Origin: Thalassotalea_A litorea
GTDB lineage: Bacteria > Pseudomonadota > Gammaproteobacteria > Enterobacterales > Alteromonadaceae
Direction of reading: 5' to 3'
Assembly: GCF_043642205.1 (NCBI RefSeq)
Contig: NZ_JBHZSG010000041.1
Span: forward strand, 1 to 33,363
Length of the DNA stretch: 33,363 nucleotides
The position numbers were made by a program, and so were the translations under genes. The notes below the pieces were generated by a model. The model was not told where the DNA came from and ran no database searches. It was given only the letters and a program-made list of their open reading frames with translations. Below, piece by piece: positions 1 through 8,115 of the stretch (the stretch's first letter is position 1; each line of letters begins with the position of its first letter).

Positions 1-77
1 ATTTAATTCACCTAATACTGCTATGAACGGATCATAACATCCTCTAATTAGGTGGCCAAAATTACTATGCCACTACA
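1..77 (-). mobile_element. Terminal end of an insertion-sequence-like element
   Basis: Positions 51-77 match positions 32421-32447 at 24 of 27 bases in the same orientation. On the minus strand both read outward from TGTAGTGGCATAGT, and the similarity stops abruptly at the TGTA edge. This is what a terminal repeat of an insertion sequence looks like, with the body lying to the left, outside the window. The 50 bases further in on the minus strand carry an AGGTGAATTAAAT stretch that could be the ribosome site of a transposase starting beyond the edge. The family is not identified, and no transposase is visible here. Confidence 0.45.
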
Positions 78-92
78 ACTAAACACAAAAAC

Positions 93-119
93 AAAAGCCA
101 CTTTTAGTAAGTGGCTTTT
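93..119 (-). terminator. Rho-independent terminator of the first TonB receptor gene
   Basis: An 11-bp perfect stem (AAAAGCCACTT with AAGTGGCTTTT) closes a 5-base loop. On the minus strand it is followed by TTTTGTTTTTG. It lies 75 bases past the stop of the minus-strand TonB receptor gene. T-runs on both sides mean it could also act on transcripts entering from the left. Confidence 0.8.
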
Positions 120-193
120 TTACGTTTTAAGGTTAAGGGCGGTAACTATTAATCGTTAACTGAACCCCATAGAGTATTTACGAGTGTAATTTA

Positions 194-3013
194 TTAGAAT
201 TCAGCTCTTACTCCTAGTGAAAATCTACGGCCGTAATACGCGTAATTCGTTAATCTATTAGCGCTGCCCTGGTAACCTGCAGTGGCTTCTTCAGTTAAGT
301 TTACTCCTTCTGCGAAGATTGAAATATTTTCAGTGATATCATAACTGGCACTAGCGTCCCATTGACCGTAAGCTGTATTCCAGTATGAATCAGTTTGGCT
401 CGCGCCTGAGATTGTTTTGTCTCGCCAGTTATAAGAAGCTCGTAATTCTAAACCACCATACTCATAGAATAAGATGAAGTTTCCTGTGTCAGAAAAACCA
501 TCTATCCCTACACTATAAAACTCAGTAGTTACGTATGAATCGGCACTATCAACAAAGGTGTAGTTGATTTGCGTACCTAAACCGCTCAATGCGCCAGGTA
601 GAAAATCAAAAATAAAGTTTGCAGCGACTTCAATTGAAGAAATGGTAATGTTCTCTAAATTATCGTCTTGGGAGGATATAAAGTTGTAACCATTAATTAC
701 TACCTTTTGAGTGGTATTAACGATAAAGTCGTCAATATCTTTCTTCATATATGTAATCCCCAAATATGAAGAATCATTGATATACCAGTTGGCAGCTAAA
801 TCTAAGCTAAGCGCAGTATAAGGTTTTAAATAGGGGTTACCACCAGATACGCCAAAATACATGATACCTTCGCCATCGGGATCGCTAGGTCTGGTATTGT
901 AACCAGTATCTACTCCAATACGCCATAACTCAGGGCGCGTTATCGTTTCAGAAATAGATAAACGAATATCTGTATTATCAGTAGTTTCCAGTTTGAGGTT
1001 CATAGAAGGTAATACTTCGTCATAAGTCCGAACTACTTCTCGAGGGGACGGGTCAGTTGTTTCCATGATGCTTACGGTTGGATCATCAGGGTTGGGTGTA
1101 ATGCTAATTATCTCTTCTCCCCAACCCGTTGAGGTTTGCTTTGTTTCAACGTAACGTACCCCCACATTACCAGACCACAGCATCGTACCTAGTTCACCTT
1201 CGAGATCTAATTGTACGTATGCACCAATATTGCGCTCTTTAACTCCTGGACTATTAGCAAGTTCCACCGCTGGAGTGTAATCTAGATTAGGGATGGGATT
1301 GCCATTTTCATCCACTCTTTGGTTATAGTATTCCCCATTTTTGATAAATTCGTCAGATTCATAATAAGCGCGTAATGCTTCGTTATCAGTTTGCAGCCAA
1401 GCCATAGGGAAGCTACCAGAAACACCACTTAAAAAGTCACTAGGTTTAATTATTGAGCCAATATGATCGGGAATATCATCACCAAAACCCGTTGATGTGC
1501 CATTATTTACTTCATCGGCGCTACGGATTCGAGTTCGTTGAAATTCTCTTTCGTTGCCAAATGCACCAGCCTTAACAGCAACTATTGGCCCTAGCTCTAG
1601 CGGTTTAAACCAGTCAACTTTTACGTCATTGATGGTATCTTCATTATCATCACCTTCAACAACCATAAAGTGATTTGCCAACAGAGAATTATCCGTTAGA
1701 TAAGAAGGACTCGCTACATACTCGCCCGTAGGTATGCCATTTTCATCATAGGCAGGAAAAGTAATTGATGGAATCGTATCGCCCGGCCTAATTTCGAAAA
1801 TGCTTGAACTTTCGGTGGTGTTTCTAAAACCACTTACGGCGAAGCTTTGGGTTCCACCTGCAGTGTTTTGCGATTTGGCATGGGATATATCAAAGGATAA
1901 TAAAGCGCCATCGTCAAAGTACTTTTCAACGTTAAAGCCAAGCATATAAGTTTCAGTAGGTCTGTGACCGGTAGAATGAACCATTTCGGATGGTGCAGCA
2001 TGACCGGCCCAATAAACCATGGTTCCTTCTTCGTCTATTTTGACGCTACCAGGACCAGCGTGGTTAGTGTTAATCCCACCCCAATAATGAGTAAAGGAGT
2101 TGTAACTGGAATATGTATCGTATTGTGAGTATAAACCGTCAACGGTAAAGGTAATGTCGTCGTTCGGGGCAAACTGAACAACTACCATGCCAGAGTTTCT
2201 ATCTCTATCGACTTCTTCTACGCCATAATCAACATATGACGGCGTTAATGCTACTAGTTCTCTAGCCCCATTAGAATCTAAGTCAAATCTTACCTCGCCC
2301 CAACCTCCTGTGCCCATATAATCTGCGCGTGCTGTGCGTTGATGTGATGCGAATGAAGCAGATACACCGAAAGTGCCAGAATTATTTTTATAACTGGTTA
2401 CCGCTGAGAATTGAGGGTCAGTTTCGCCCGACAACTCATCATGCATCGCTTTAACTGATGCAGCGCCTGTTATTCCTTCGTCCAAATTGAGTGGTTTTAA
2501 ACTTCTTACGTTTATGACACCACCAATACCGCCATCATATAGCTCTGCTTTTGACGTTTTGAATACATCTACGCCTGATACCATTTCAGAAGCTAAAATG
2601 TCATAACTAAATGAGCGTGTGCCATCAGGGTTAGGCAAAACCCGGTTATTGAACGTAGTAACACTAAATTCAGGGCCTAAGCCCCTAACACTGACTTTAC
2701 TACCTTCACCACCATTTCTATCTATGGATATACCAGTAACTCGTTGTAAAGATTCTGCAATATTAGTATCGGGAAACTTTCCTAAATCTTCAGCTTCGAT
2801 AGTATCGATAATACTATCAGCCGCTTTTTTCGATAAAATGGATTTTTTGACGCTATCTGTATAGCCGTTGACTTCGATAACTTCTATATCATTGAGGTTT
2901 TCATCTGACGAATCTAATTGCTCTTGGGCTAGAGCGTTATTGATACAAATAGATAGAAAGCTTAAACAAAATAAGCGTTTAGAACTTTTTTTTATTGTTT
3001 TTGAGTAATTCAT
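194..3013 (-). CDS. TonB-dependent receptor, glycan-locus type
   Basis: Outer-membrane TonB-dependent receptor of 939 residues, probably importing galacto-oligosaccharides. It starts with a signal peptide ending near NNALA, then a TonB-box-like IEVIEV. The plug domain follows (about residues 40-180), with DLGKFPDTNIAESLQRVTG and VRGLGPEFS motifs typical of the large carbohydrate-associated receptors of Alteromonadales and Xanthomonadales. The rest is a beta-barrel ending in the expected terminal phenylalanine (GVRAEF). An upstream ATG at 3040 is in frame, but AGGAG sits seven bases before the ATG at 3013, and a clean signal peptide begins there. The gene lies 76 bases downstream of the SusE/F-like lipoprotein gene on the same strand, so the two are probably co-transcribed. 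Substrate is inferred from neighbouring GH30 and GH2 enzymes. Confidence 0.9.
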   Translation of the reverse strand: MNYSKTIKKSSKRLFCLSFLSICINNALAQEQLDSSDENLNDIEVIEVNGYTDSVKKSILSKKAADSIIDTIEAEDLGKFPDTNIAESLQRVTGISIDRNGGEGSKVSVRGLGPEFSVTTFNNRVLPNPDGTRSFSYDILASEMVSGVDVFKTSKAELYDGGIGGVINVRSLKPLNLDEGITGAASVKAMHDELSGETDPQFSAVTSYKNNSGTFGVSASFASHQRTARADYMGTGGWGEVRFDLDSNGARELVALTPSYVDYGVEEVDRDRNSGMVVVQFAPNDDITFTVDGLYSQYDTYSSYNSFTHYWGGINTNHAGPGSVKIDEEGTMVYWAGHAAPSEMVHSTGHRPTETYMLGFNVEKYFDDGALLSFDISHAKSQNTAGGTQSFAVSGFRNTTESSSIFEIRPGDTIPSITFPAYDENGIPTGEYVASPSYLTDNSLLANHFMVVEGDDNEDTINDVKVDWFKPLELGPIVAVKAGAFGNEREFQRTRIRSADEVNNGTSTGFGDDIPDHIGSIIKPSDFLSGVSGSFPMAWLQTDNEALRAYYESDEFIKNGEYYNQRVDENGNPIPNLDYTPAVELANSPGVKERNIGAYVQLDLEGELGTMLWSGNVGVRYVETKQTSTGWGEEIISITPNPDDPTVSIMETTDPSPREVVRTYDEVLPSMNLKLETTDNTDIRLSISETITRPELWRIGVDTGYNTRPSDPDGEGIMYFGVSGGNPYLKPYTALSLDLAANWYINDSSYLGITYMKKDIDDFIVNTTQKVVINGYNFISSQDDNLENITISSIEVAANFIFDFLPGALSGLGTQINYTFVDSADSYVTTEFYSVGIDGFSDTGNFILFYEYGGLELRASYNWRDKTISGASQTDSYWNTAYGQWDASASYDITENISIFAEGVNLTEEATAGYQGSANRLTNYAYYGRRFSLGVRAEF

Positions 3014-3089
3014 AAGTTTGCTCCTGTATGCCACCGACATGTATGGTCGGTGGCCACATTTTTATTCTTGTTGGGTAATTATTCGGGTT

Positions 3090-5186
3090 CTAATTACAGG
3101 TGCCGGTGTCATTGGGTAAAACGCTGGCTCGTCCTAGTAAGTAATCAAACGAGACATCATAGAATCCAGCTTGGTCGTTAATCTTTAAATCTGACGTACC
3201 ATCACCACTTGCAGTCTTAGCCCAAACAATAGGAGCTGTTTGTTCTCCACCTTTAACAAAGCCTACGTCTAAACCATCCCAAGATGTTTGACCCAAAAAC
3301 TTCATATCAACAGCGTCGCTAAACTCTAAACATTCGAGACCAAAGACATAGTCACCTTCTCCCTGGAAGTTGATGTTCATAGGTATGGCTGCGTCTGGAT
3401 TCCAGTCTAGATCTGGGTAATCGACATAGCCTTTACCAACGATGAACATTTCATTGCGAATTGTTTCTGCGGATAAGTCGTATAACTCGTAGGTCAATGT
3501 TGAAGGCTCAAACCATACGGTATAATAACCCGGAGCTGGGGCTGGAATGCCATCGCTGTCACCAGAGTTTTCCATTGTGGTTGTGTCAACAGTGATATCA
3601 GCTAAACCATAATTGTCGCCATTCCAGCTTTGTTCGCTAACAAATTTATAGTCTCCGTAAGGTTTAAGCGCATCACCTGAATCTTCATTGGTAAAGCGGA
3701 TGTCAATATAATACCAGCCCGGCCATTCATTCGATGGTGTTAACTCTACCGCCTGTGAAATGTCCCAGTCCCCTGGAGTTCCTGTGCCGACCATATAGAT
3801 TGAGGTTGATTCTTTTATTAGGGTTGCTCTTCCTACTGCATAGTCGAAGATTAGTGTGTAAGTACCTGCTGCACCGTTATAGGTGATATATTGCCAGTCT
3901 TCCTGTACTGTCTCATGCCAATAAAATTCAGACGCACTAGCATTTAAGATATCAATTCCGCTAAAGCCAAACTGAACGGCAGTGTCAGCATCGGTAGAAT
4001 TGACAAATTGCAGTTCAATAGCATCTGAAAAATCTAAACCTTGAATTCCAAATACATGTTCGCCCATATCGTTAAAGTTTTTGGTCAAAGGTATGGCGTC
4101 TGCAATGTCATAATATGAAGTGCTTTCATCCCACCAGTCGTGATCCGGGTATTGAGGGAAGCCTTTACCCCAAATGTACATAGTCTCTTGCGGAGTCACT
4201 GCGGATAAGTCAGTTTCAGTAACAGAGTACTCAAGCGACTCTAAGTTAAAGCGAATAGTGTAATAACCTGCAGCATCAACAGACATAGAACCGCCACTGC
4301 CTGAGTAGATGATATTGCCGTTATCGTCAGTCCCGTAATATTCATCCCAGTTTGCTGTTTGATCAACAAAGTTAAAGGTGCCTGCGTCTTGGAAGTGAAC
4401 GGTCATTTCATACCAGCTATCAGCTTCTGGCTTCATTTCAGGCGCTTGGCTTAACTCCCAATCATTTATTTGAAATTCACCAGAAATCCAAATTTTTTGT
4501 ACAGGATCAGCGACTTCTTCATCAGTGTCGCCCCAGATTTCAATCCAAGAAATTTGTGGATCGGCACTACCGTCGGTGTTACTTGCTGTACGTTGTACTG
4601 AAAGCTCTAAAACACCATCAGTGACCTCAATATCATCAAAGCGTTCATATGCGGCATCTGCAGGAATAAAAAAGCCTTCGCTAACAACATTTCCATCAAG
4701 TACGATATCAACGTGGCGAGTACCTTCAGCATCCCAAGGATCGTCAAAACCAATGACGACCGTATAACTGCCTTGATCTAACTCAAATGCATATTCAACA
4801 CCAAGGCCAGGAGTGTCGCGTTCATCACCTCGAATACTTCCCCATTTATCAGCATCAGCATAATATTGTGCGGCTTCTGCGGTATATCCCCATGAGTACC
4901 CGGTGGTTATATCTGGACCGTAAGCTTGATCTTCGTTGCTACTGCGCGTTCCAAATGTTTCTAGAACTTCCAGTTTTCCGGGAGTTCCGTCGCCAGCATC
5001 TACATAGTAAATTACTTTGAAACCTTCAGGTGCGCGTGGCGGCTCTTCATAAACGTTTGACGCATTCTCTGATGTCAAAGAAGACGGATCATAGTCTATA
5101 GATACGTCTTCAGCGCCTTCTCCGCAGGCTGTCAACGCGAGAATGGATAGGATAATCCATGGATATTTTATAATCGTTTTTTTCAT
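3090..5186 (-). CDS. SusE/SusF-like surface glycan-binding lipoprotein
   Basis: Predicted lipoprotein of 698 residues with a lipobox (ALTAC, Cys21). Residues 56-218 resemble a malectin-like or other carbohydrate-binding beta-sandwich. Four further modules follow in an alternating pattern. A1 (231-325, IWISGEFQINDW) and A2 (462-572, IYMVGTGTPGDWDIS) match each other. B1 (334-458, MYIWGKGFPQYPDHDW) and B2 (578-690, MFIVGKGYVDYPDLDW) match each other even more clearly. The fold pattern recalls SusE/SusF outer-membrane starch-binding proteins of Bacteroidota, here with a receptor but no SusD. It is the first gene of a two-gene minus-strand unit with the receptor, divergent from the galactanase operon. 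The inferred role is to hold galactan at the cell surface for the receptor. No catalytic motif is seen. Ligand binding is untested and the domain calls are by eye. Confidence 0.75.
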   Translation of the reverse strand: MKKTIIKYPWIILSILALTACGEGAEDVSIDYDPSSLTSENASNVYEEPPRAPEGFKVIYYVDAGDGTPGKLEVLETFGTRSSNEDQAYGPDITTGYSWGYTAEAAQYYADADKWGSIRGDERDTPGLGVEYAFELDQGSYTVVIGFDDPWDAEGTRHVDIVLDGNVVSEGFFIPADAAYERFDDIEVTDGVLELSVQRTASNTDGSADPQISWIEIWGDTDEEVADPVQKIWISGEFQINDWELSQAPEMKPEADSWYEMTVHFQDAGTFNFVDQTANWDEYYGTDDNGNIIYSGSGGSMSVDAAGYYTIRFNLESLEYSVTETDLSAVTPQETMYIWGKGFPQYPDHDWWDESTSYYDIADAIPLTKNFNDMGEHVFGIQGLDFSDAIELQFVNSTDADTAVQFGFSGIDILNASASEFYWHETVQEDWQYITYNGAAGTYTLIFDYAVGRATLIKESTSIYMVGTGTPGDWDISQAVELTPSNEWPGWYYIDIRFTNEDSGDALKPYGDYKFVSEQSWNGDNYGLADITVDTTTMENSGDSDGIPAPAPGYYTVWFEPSTLTYELYDLSAETIRNEMFIVGKGYVDYPDLDWNPDAAIPMNINFQGEGDYVFGLECLEFSDAVDMKFLGQTSWDGLDVGFVKGGEQTAPIVWAKTASGDGTSDLKINDQAGFYDVSFDYLLGRASVLPNDTGTCN

Positions 5187-5556
5187 GTTGTTATCTCAAA
5201 TTATTAAATCACCCCGATTTTGTATGCCCACTAAAACTGCTTTATGCCTTATCCGATGTCAATCAAGGGCAAAGGTCTTTAAATTCAAAAAAGTGATGTT
5301 TAGCTGGTGCTTTATATTGGTATGAAAAAGCGCAAGGCTATGTATGGCGATGACTACAGGGGAGTTTAGGGGAGAGGTGTAAGAGCCGAAATCGGAGATA
5401 AATTTAATTGGTGATATTTTCTCATCAATTGTTGAGTTTTTTTTGATATTCAAGAGGAAAATTTCTTTAGTAACATATGACGTTAAATGATAGGTACAGA
5501 TTATAAATTAAGTGTTTTTTAATGATTACGGCTTGGCTAATTCGAGGGATAGCAAC
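5187..5556. promoter_or_regulatory. Divergent promoter region of the galactan locus
   Basis: This 370-base gap separates the minus-strand lipoprotein-receptor unit from the plus-strand GH30-GH2-esterase operon, so it must hold both promoters. It has an imperfect inverted repeat, AATTGGTGA (5407-5415) with TCATCAATT (5423-5431). An overlapping imperfect hairpin (5422-5437) is followed by seven Ts (5438-5444). That could be an operator, or a weak terminator or attenuator in the GH30 leader. No small gene with a credible ribosome site was found. The locus contains no regulator of its own. Confidence 0.4.
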
Positions 5557-8103
5557 ATGAAACAATTAAATATAACTAAACGTAAAAGGTTAGTTGTGCT
5601 GTTTGGATGTTTGGGTATGCATTTCCTATCTAATGCCGAAACGAAGTTAACCATTGAATACGGCACGGAATTCCAAACGATTGATAATTTTGGAGCATCA
5701 GATGCATGGATTATCAATCCTCTGATTAGCAAATGGCAAAGACAAGGTAAAGAAGAGGATATCGAAAAATTAGCAAACCTATTATTTTCTGAGGAGTCAG
5801 GAATAGGATTGTCTGGTTGGCGTTTTAATATAGGAGCGGGAAGTAGCGAACAGGGAGCTAATAGCCTGATAGGTTTAGATAATCTAAATAAAGATTATCG
5901 TAGGGCCGAATTATTGCAGCCTGATTCGGGGGCAGATATTGAACCAGAAAAACAATCAGGCCAGATACGATTCTTACAGGAAGCATACCACCGTGGTGTC
6001 TCAGACTTCGTCGCATTCTCTAATAGTCCCCCTGTATGGGCAACAAAAAATGGCTTAGCTCATCCCAATGACGGAAGTGGTATAGGTTCAACCAATTTAG
6101 ACCCCGATAAAGTGATGCAATATGCTGAATTTTTAGTCGATGTGCTTGAGTACTTGCGGGGCGATATTGTTGGCGTGCCTGTAAATTATATTAGCCCTGT
6201 AAATGAACCAAGTTGGGAGTGGCAGGGCAAATCACAAGAAGGCAATCGTTACAACAACGAAGATTTAATTACTGTATACAGCGAGCTTTATAATGCTTTG
6301 CAACGAGCAGGTTTAAACCACCAAGTAGAGATTGATGCTGGTGAAGTTGCTGAATATACCGCAGCCCTTAGCGATAGTCGCTATCGCGATTTTAGTAACA
6401 GCCATAGTAACTATAGCGGGGGCATGAATAGCAAAGGGCTTGGTCTTTATCGTAACTATATTGATGAATTGCTAGGCGATGAGGGGTTGCGTGAAAAGCT
6501 AGGTAATAAGATCTCACTTCACGGTTATTTCTCCGATATTTGGGCTGATCGTATGGGTGAATTAAGAGATCTTGTTCATGAAAATGTAACGGCTGTATCC
6601 CCAGAAGCGAAAATATGGATGAGTGAATTTTCCATTTTAGGTGGTACTGGTGATGCGCGTAATTTTGACGGCAATGGATGGGATGTCAACGATATCGACT
6701 ATGCGTTGCACGTGGCTAAAGTACTTCACAGAGATTTAACACGTTTAAATGCGAGTGCATGGCATTGGTGGCTCGGGGTAACTGCTTATAACTACAAAGA
6801 TGGTTTAATTAAAGTTAATAGCGAACTCGATGCGGAATCTTTGCAAACATCTAAAGTGCTGTGGACTTTGGGGCATTACAGCCGATTCATTCGCCCGGGC
6901 TACGTCCGTATAGGTCTAGACCGAGTCGACAACCTGAATGGTTTGATGGCGTCAGCCTATAAAAGTGATAGTGATGAAAGAATTGTAGTTGTTCTGGCAA
7001 ATGCAAGTGGCGCTGCGCAAGATATTTCTTTTGAAATGTTGGGTTTGCCACAAGATAAAGTGGTTAGCTCATTCGTACCGTATCTCACGAATAACGCTGA
7101 AGACTTGAGTATGCTGGTCAGTGAGCAACTAGTGGATGGGTATACTGTACCTGCCAAATCAATTGTGACCTTAGTGGCGGATTTAACCGATGTTTCTTCA
7201 TCACCTCATCCAAGTTTTATCCAAAATCGCGTGAAGGTGGCAGAAGGAGGCGTTGTCAGTTTTTCTAGCACGACAACTAACGCGCCGGATAGTTTATTGT
7301 GGTCATTTCCGGGAGGTTCTCCTGAAGCGAGCAACTTGACGTCTCCGGAAATCACCTATGCGAGAGCAGGAAGTTATGACGTTGAACTAACTGCTACGAA
7401 CAACTTTGGCTCAGACACCTATATTCAAACGCAGGCGGTAACCGTTTTAGCTGAACAAGAATGTGAATCTGACGGATACCTCAATCTTGAGACGTGGATG
7501 AATATTGTTGAGACAGGTGATTACAGCCAAGACTCATCACCTTCAAGCATCCCGTTCAGCGAACCTGCGACAGAAACAACGATTAGTGTTTTTGAGATAG
7601 AAGCTGATACGGGGGATAACTATGGTACACGAATTCGAGGCTATGTATGTGCTCCGGCAAGTGGTGAGTACAAGTTCTGGATTGCGTCGGACAACCAAGG
7701 TGAATTGTGGTTAAGTACGGATGAAGATCCGGCAAATAAGCAAAAAATTGCTTACAGCAGCGATTGGAACAACTTTCGAGAGTGGGATAAGTACGAATCT
7801 CAGCAATCGGAAGCTATTTATTTAATCGCTGGTCAAAAATATTATGTTGAAACCTTGCACAAAGAGCATAACGGTGGGGATAACCTCTCAGTAGGCTGGC
7901 AACTACCTGATGGTGCATTAGAGAGACCTATTACAGCAACCCATTTATCACGTTTCGTTATTGACGATAACTCCAATACAGATCCTGACCCAGAGCCTAC
8001 GCCCGAAACTAATAAATCTGATGACTCAGGTGCGTCCTGGTCACTTTTATATCTATTAGCATGTGTAAGGCTGTTTATCCCAAAAAAGAGAAATAACAAT
8101 TAG
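5557..8103 (+). CDS. Secreted GH30 glycosidase, endo-beta-1,6-galactanase type
   Basis: Glycoside hydrolase family 30 enzyme of 848 residues, probably cutting beta-1,6-galactan chains outside the cell. A signal peptide ends near SNAET. The GH30 barrel covers about residues 30-450. The likely acid/base Glu217 is in SPVNEPSWEW and the nucleophile Glu357 in WMSEFSILGG. The NEPSWEWQ context resembles galactanases of subfamily GH30_5 more than glucosylceramidases or xylanases. A beta-sandwich closes the catalytic unit (to about 540). Then come a PKD domain (551-630), a PA14-like domain (636-795), an acidic Pro-rich linker and a C-terminal tail SGASWSLLYLLACVRLF followed by PKKR, resembling a GlyGly-CTERM sorting signal. 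The ATG at 5557 is preferred over the one at 5512, because GAGGGA precedes it and the signal peptide begins there. It is first in an operon with the GH2 gene 12 bases downstream. Subfamily and linkage are inference. Confidence 0.85.
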   Translation: MKQLNITKRKRLVVLFGCLGMHFLSNAETKLTIEYGTEFQTIDNFGASDAWIINPLISKWQRQGKEEDIEKLANLLFSEESGIGLSGWRFNIGAGSSEQGANSLIGLDNLNKDYRRAELLQPDSGADIEPEKQSGQIRFLQEAYHRGVSDFVAFSNSPPVWATKNGLAHPNDGSGIGSTNLDPDKVMQYAEFLVDVLEYLRGDIVGVPVNYISPVNEPSWEWQGKSQEGNRYNNEDLITVYSELYNALQRAGLNHQVEIDAGEVAEYTAALSDSRYRDFSNSHSNYSGGMNSKGLGLYRNYIDELLGDEGLREKLGNKISLHGYFSDIWADRMGELRDLVHENVTAVSPEAKIWMSEFSILGGTGDARNFDGNGWDVNDIDYALHVAKVLHRDLTRLNASAWHWWLGVTAYNYKDGLIKVNSELDAESLQTSKVLWTLGHYSRFIRPGYVRIGLDRVDNLNGLMASAYKSDSDERIVVVLANASGAAQDISFEMLGLPQDKVVSSFVPYLTNNAEDLSMLVSEQLVDGYTVPAKSIVTLVADLTDVSSSPHPSFIQNRVKVAEGGVVSFSSTTTNAPDSLLWSFPGGSPEASNLTSPEITYARAGSYDVELTATNNFGSDTYIQTQAVTVLAEQECESDGYLNLETWMNIVETGDYSQDSSPSSIPFSEPATETTISVFEIEADTGDNYGTRIRGYVCAPASGEYKFWIASDNQGELWLSTDEDPANKQKIAYSSDWNNFREWDKYESQQSEAIYLIAGQKYYVETLHKEHNGGDNLSVGWQLPDGALERPITATHLSRFVIDDNSNTDPDPEPTPETNKSDDSGASWSLLYLLACVRLFIPKKRNNN

Positions 8104-8115
8104 AGACATTAGTAA

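Noticed and set aside
5259..5453. Small minus-strand frame upstream of the lipoprotein gene
   Set aside because: No ribosome site or recognisable motif, and it lies in the divergent promoter region.
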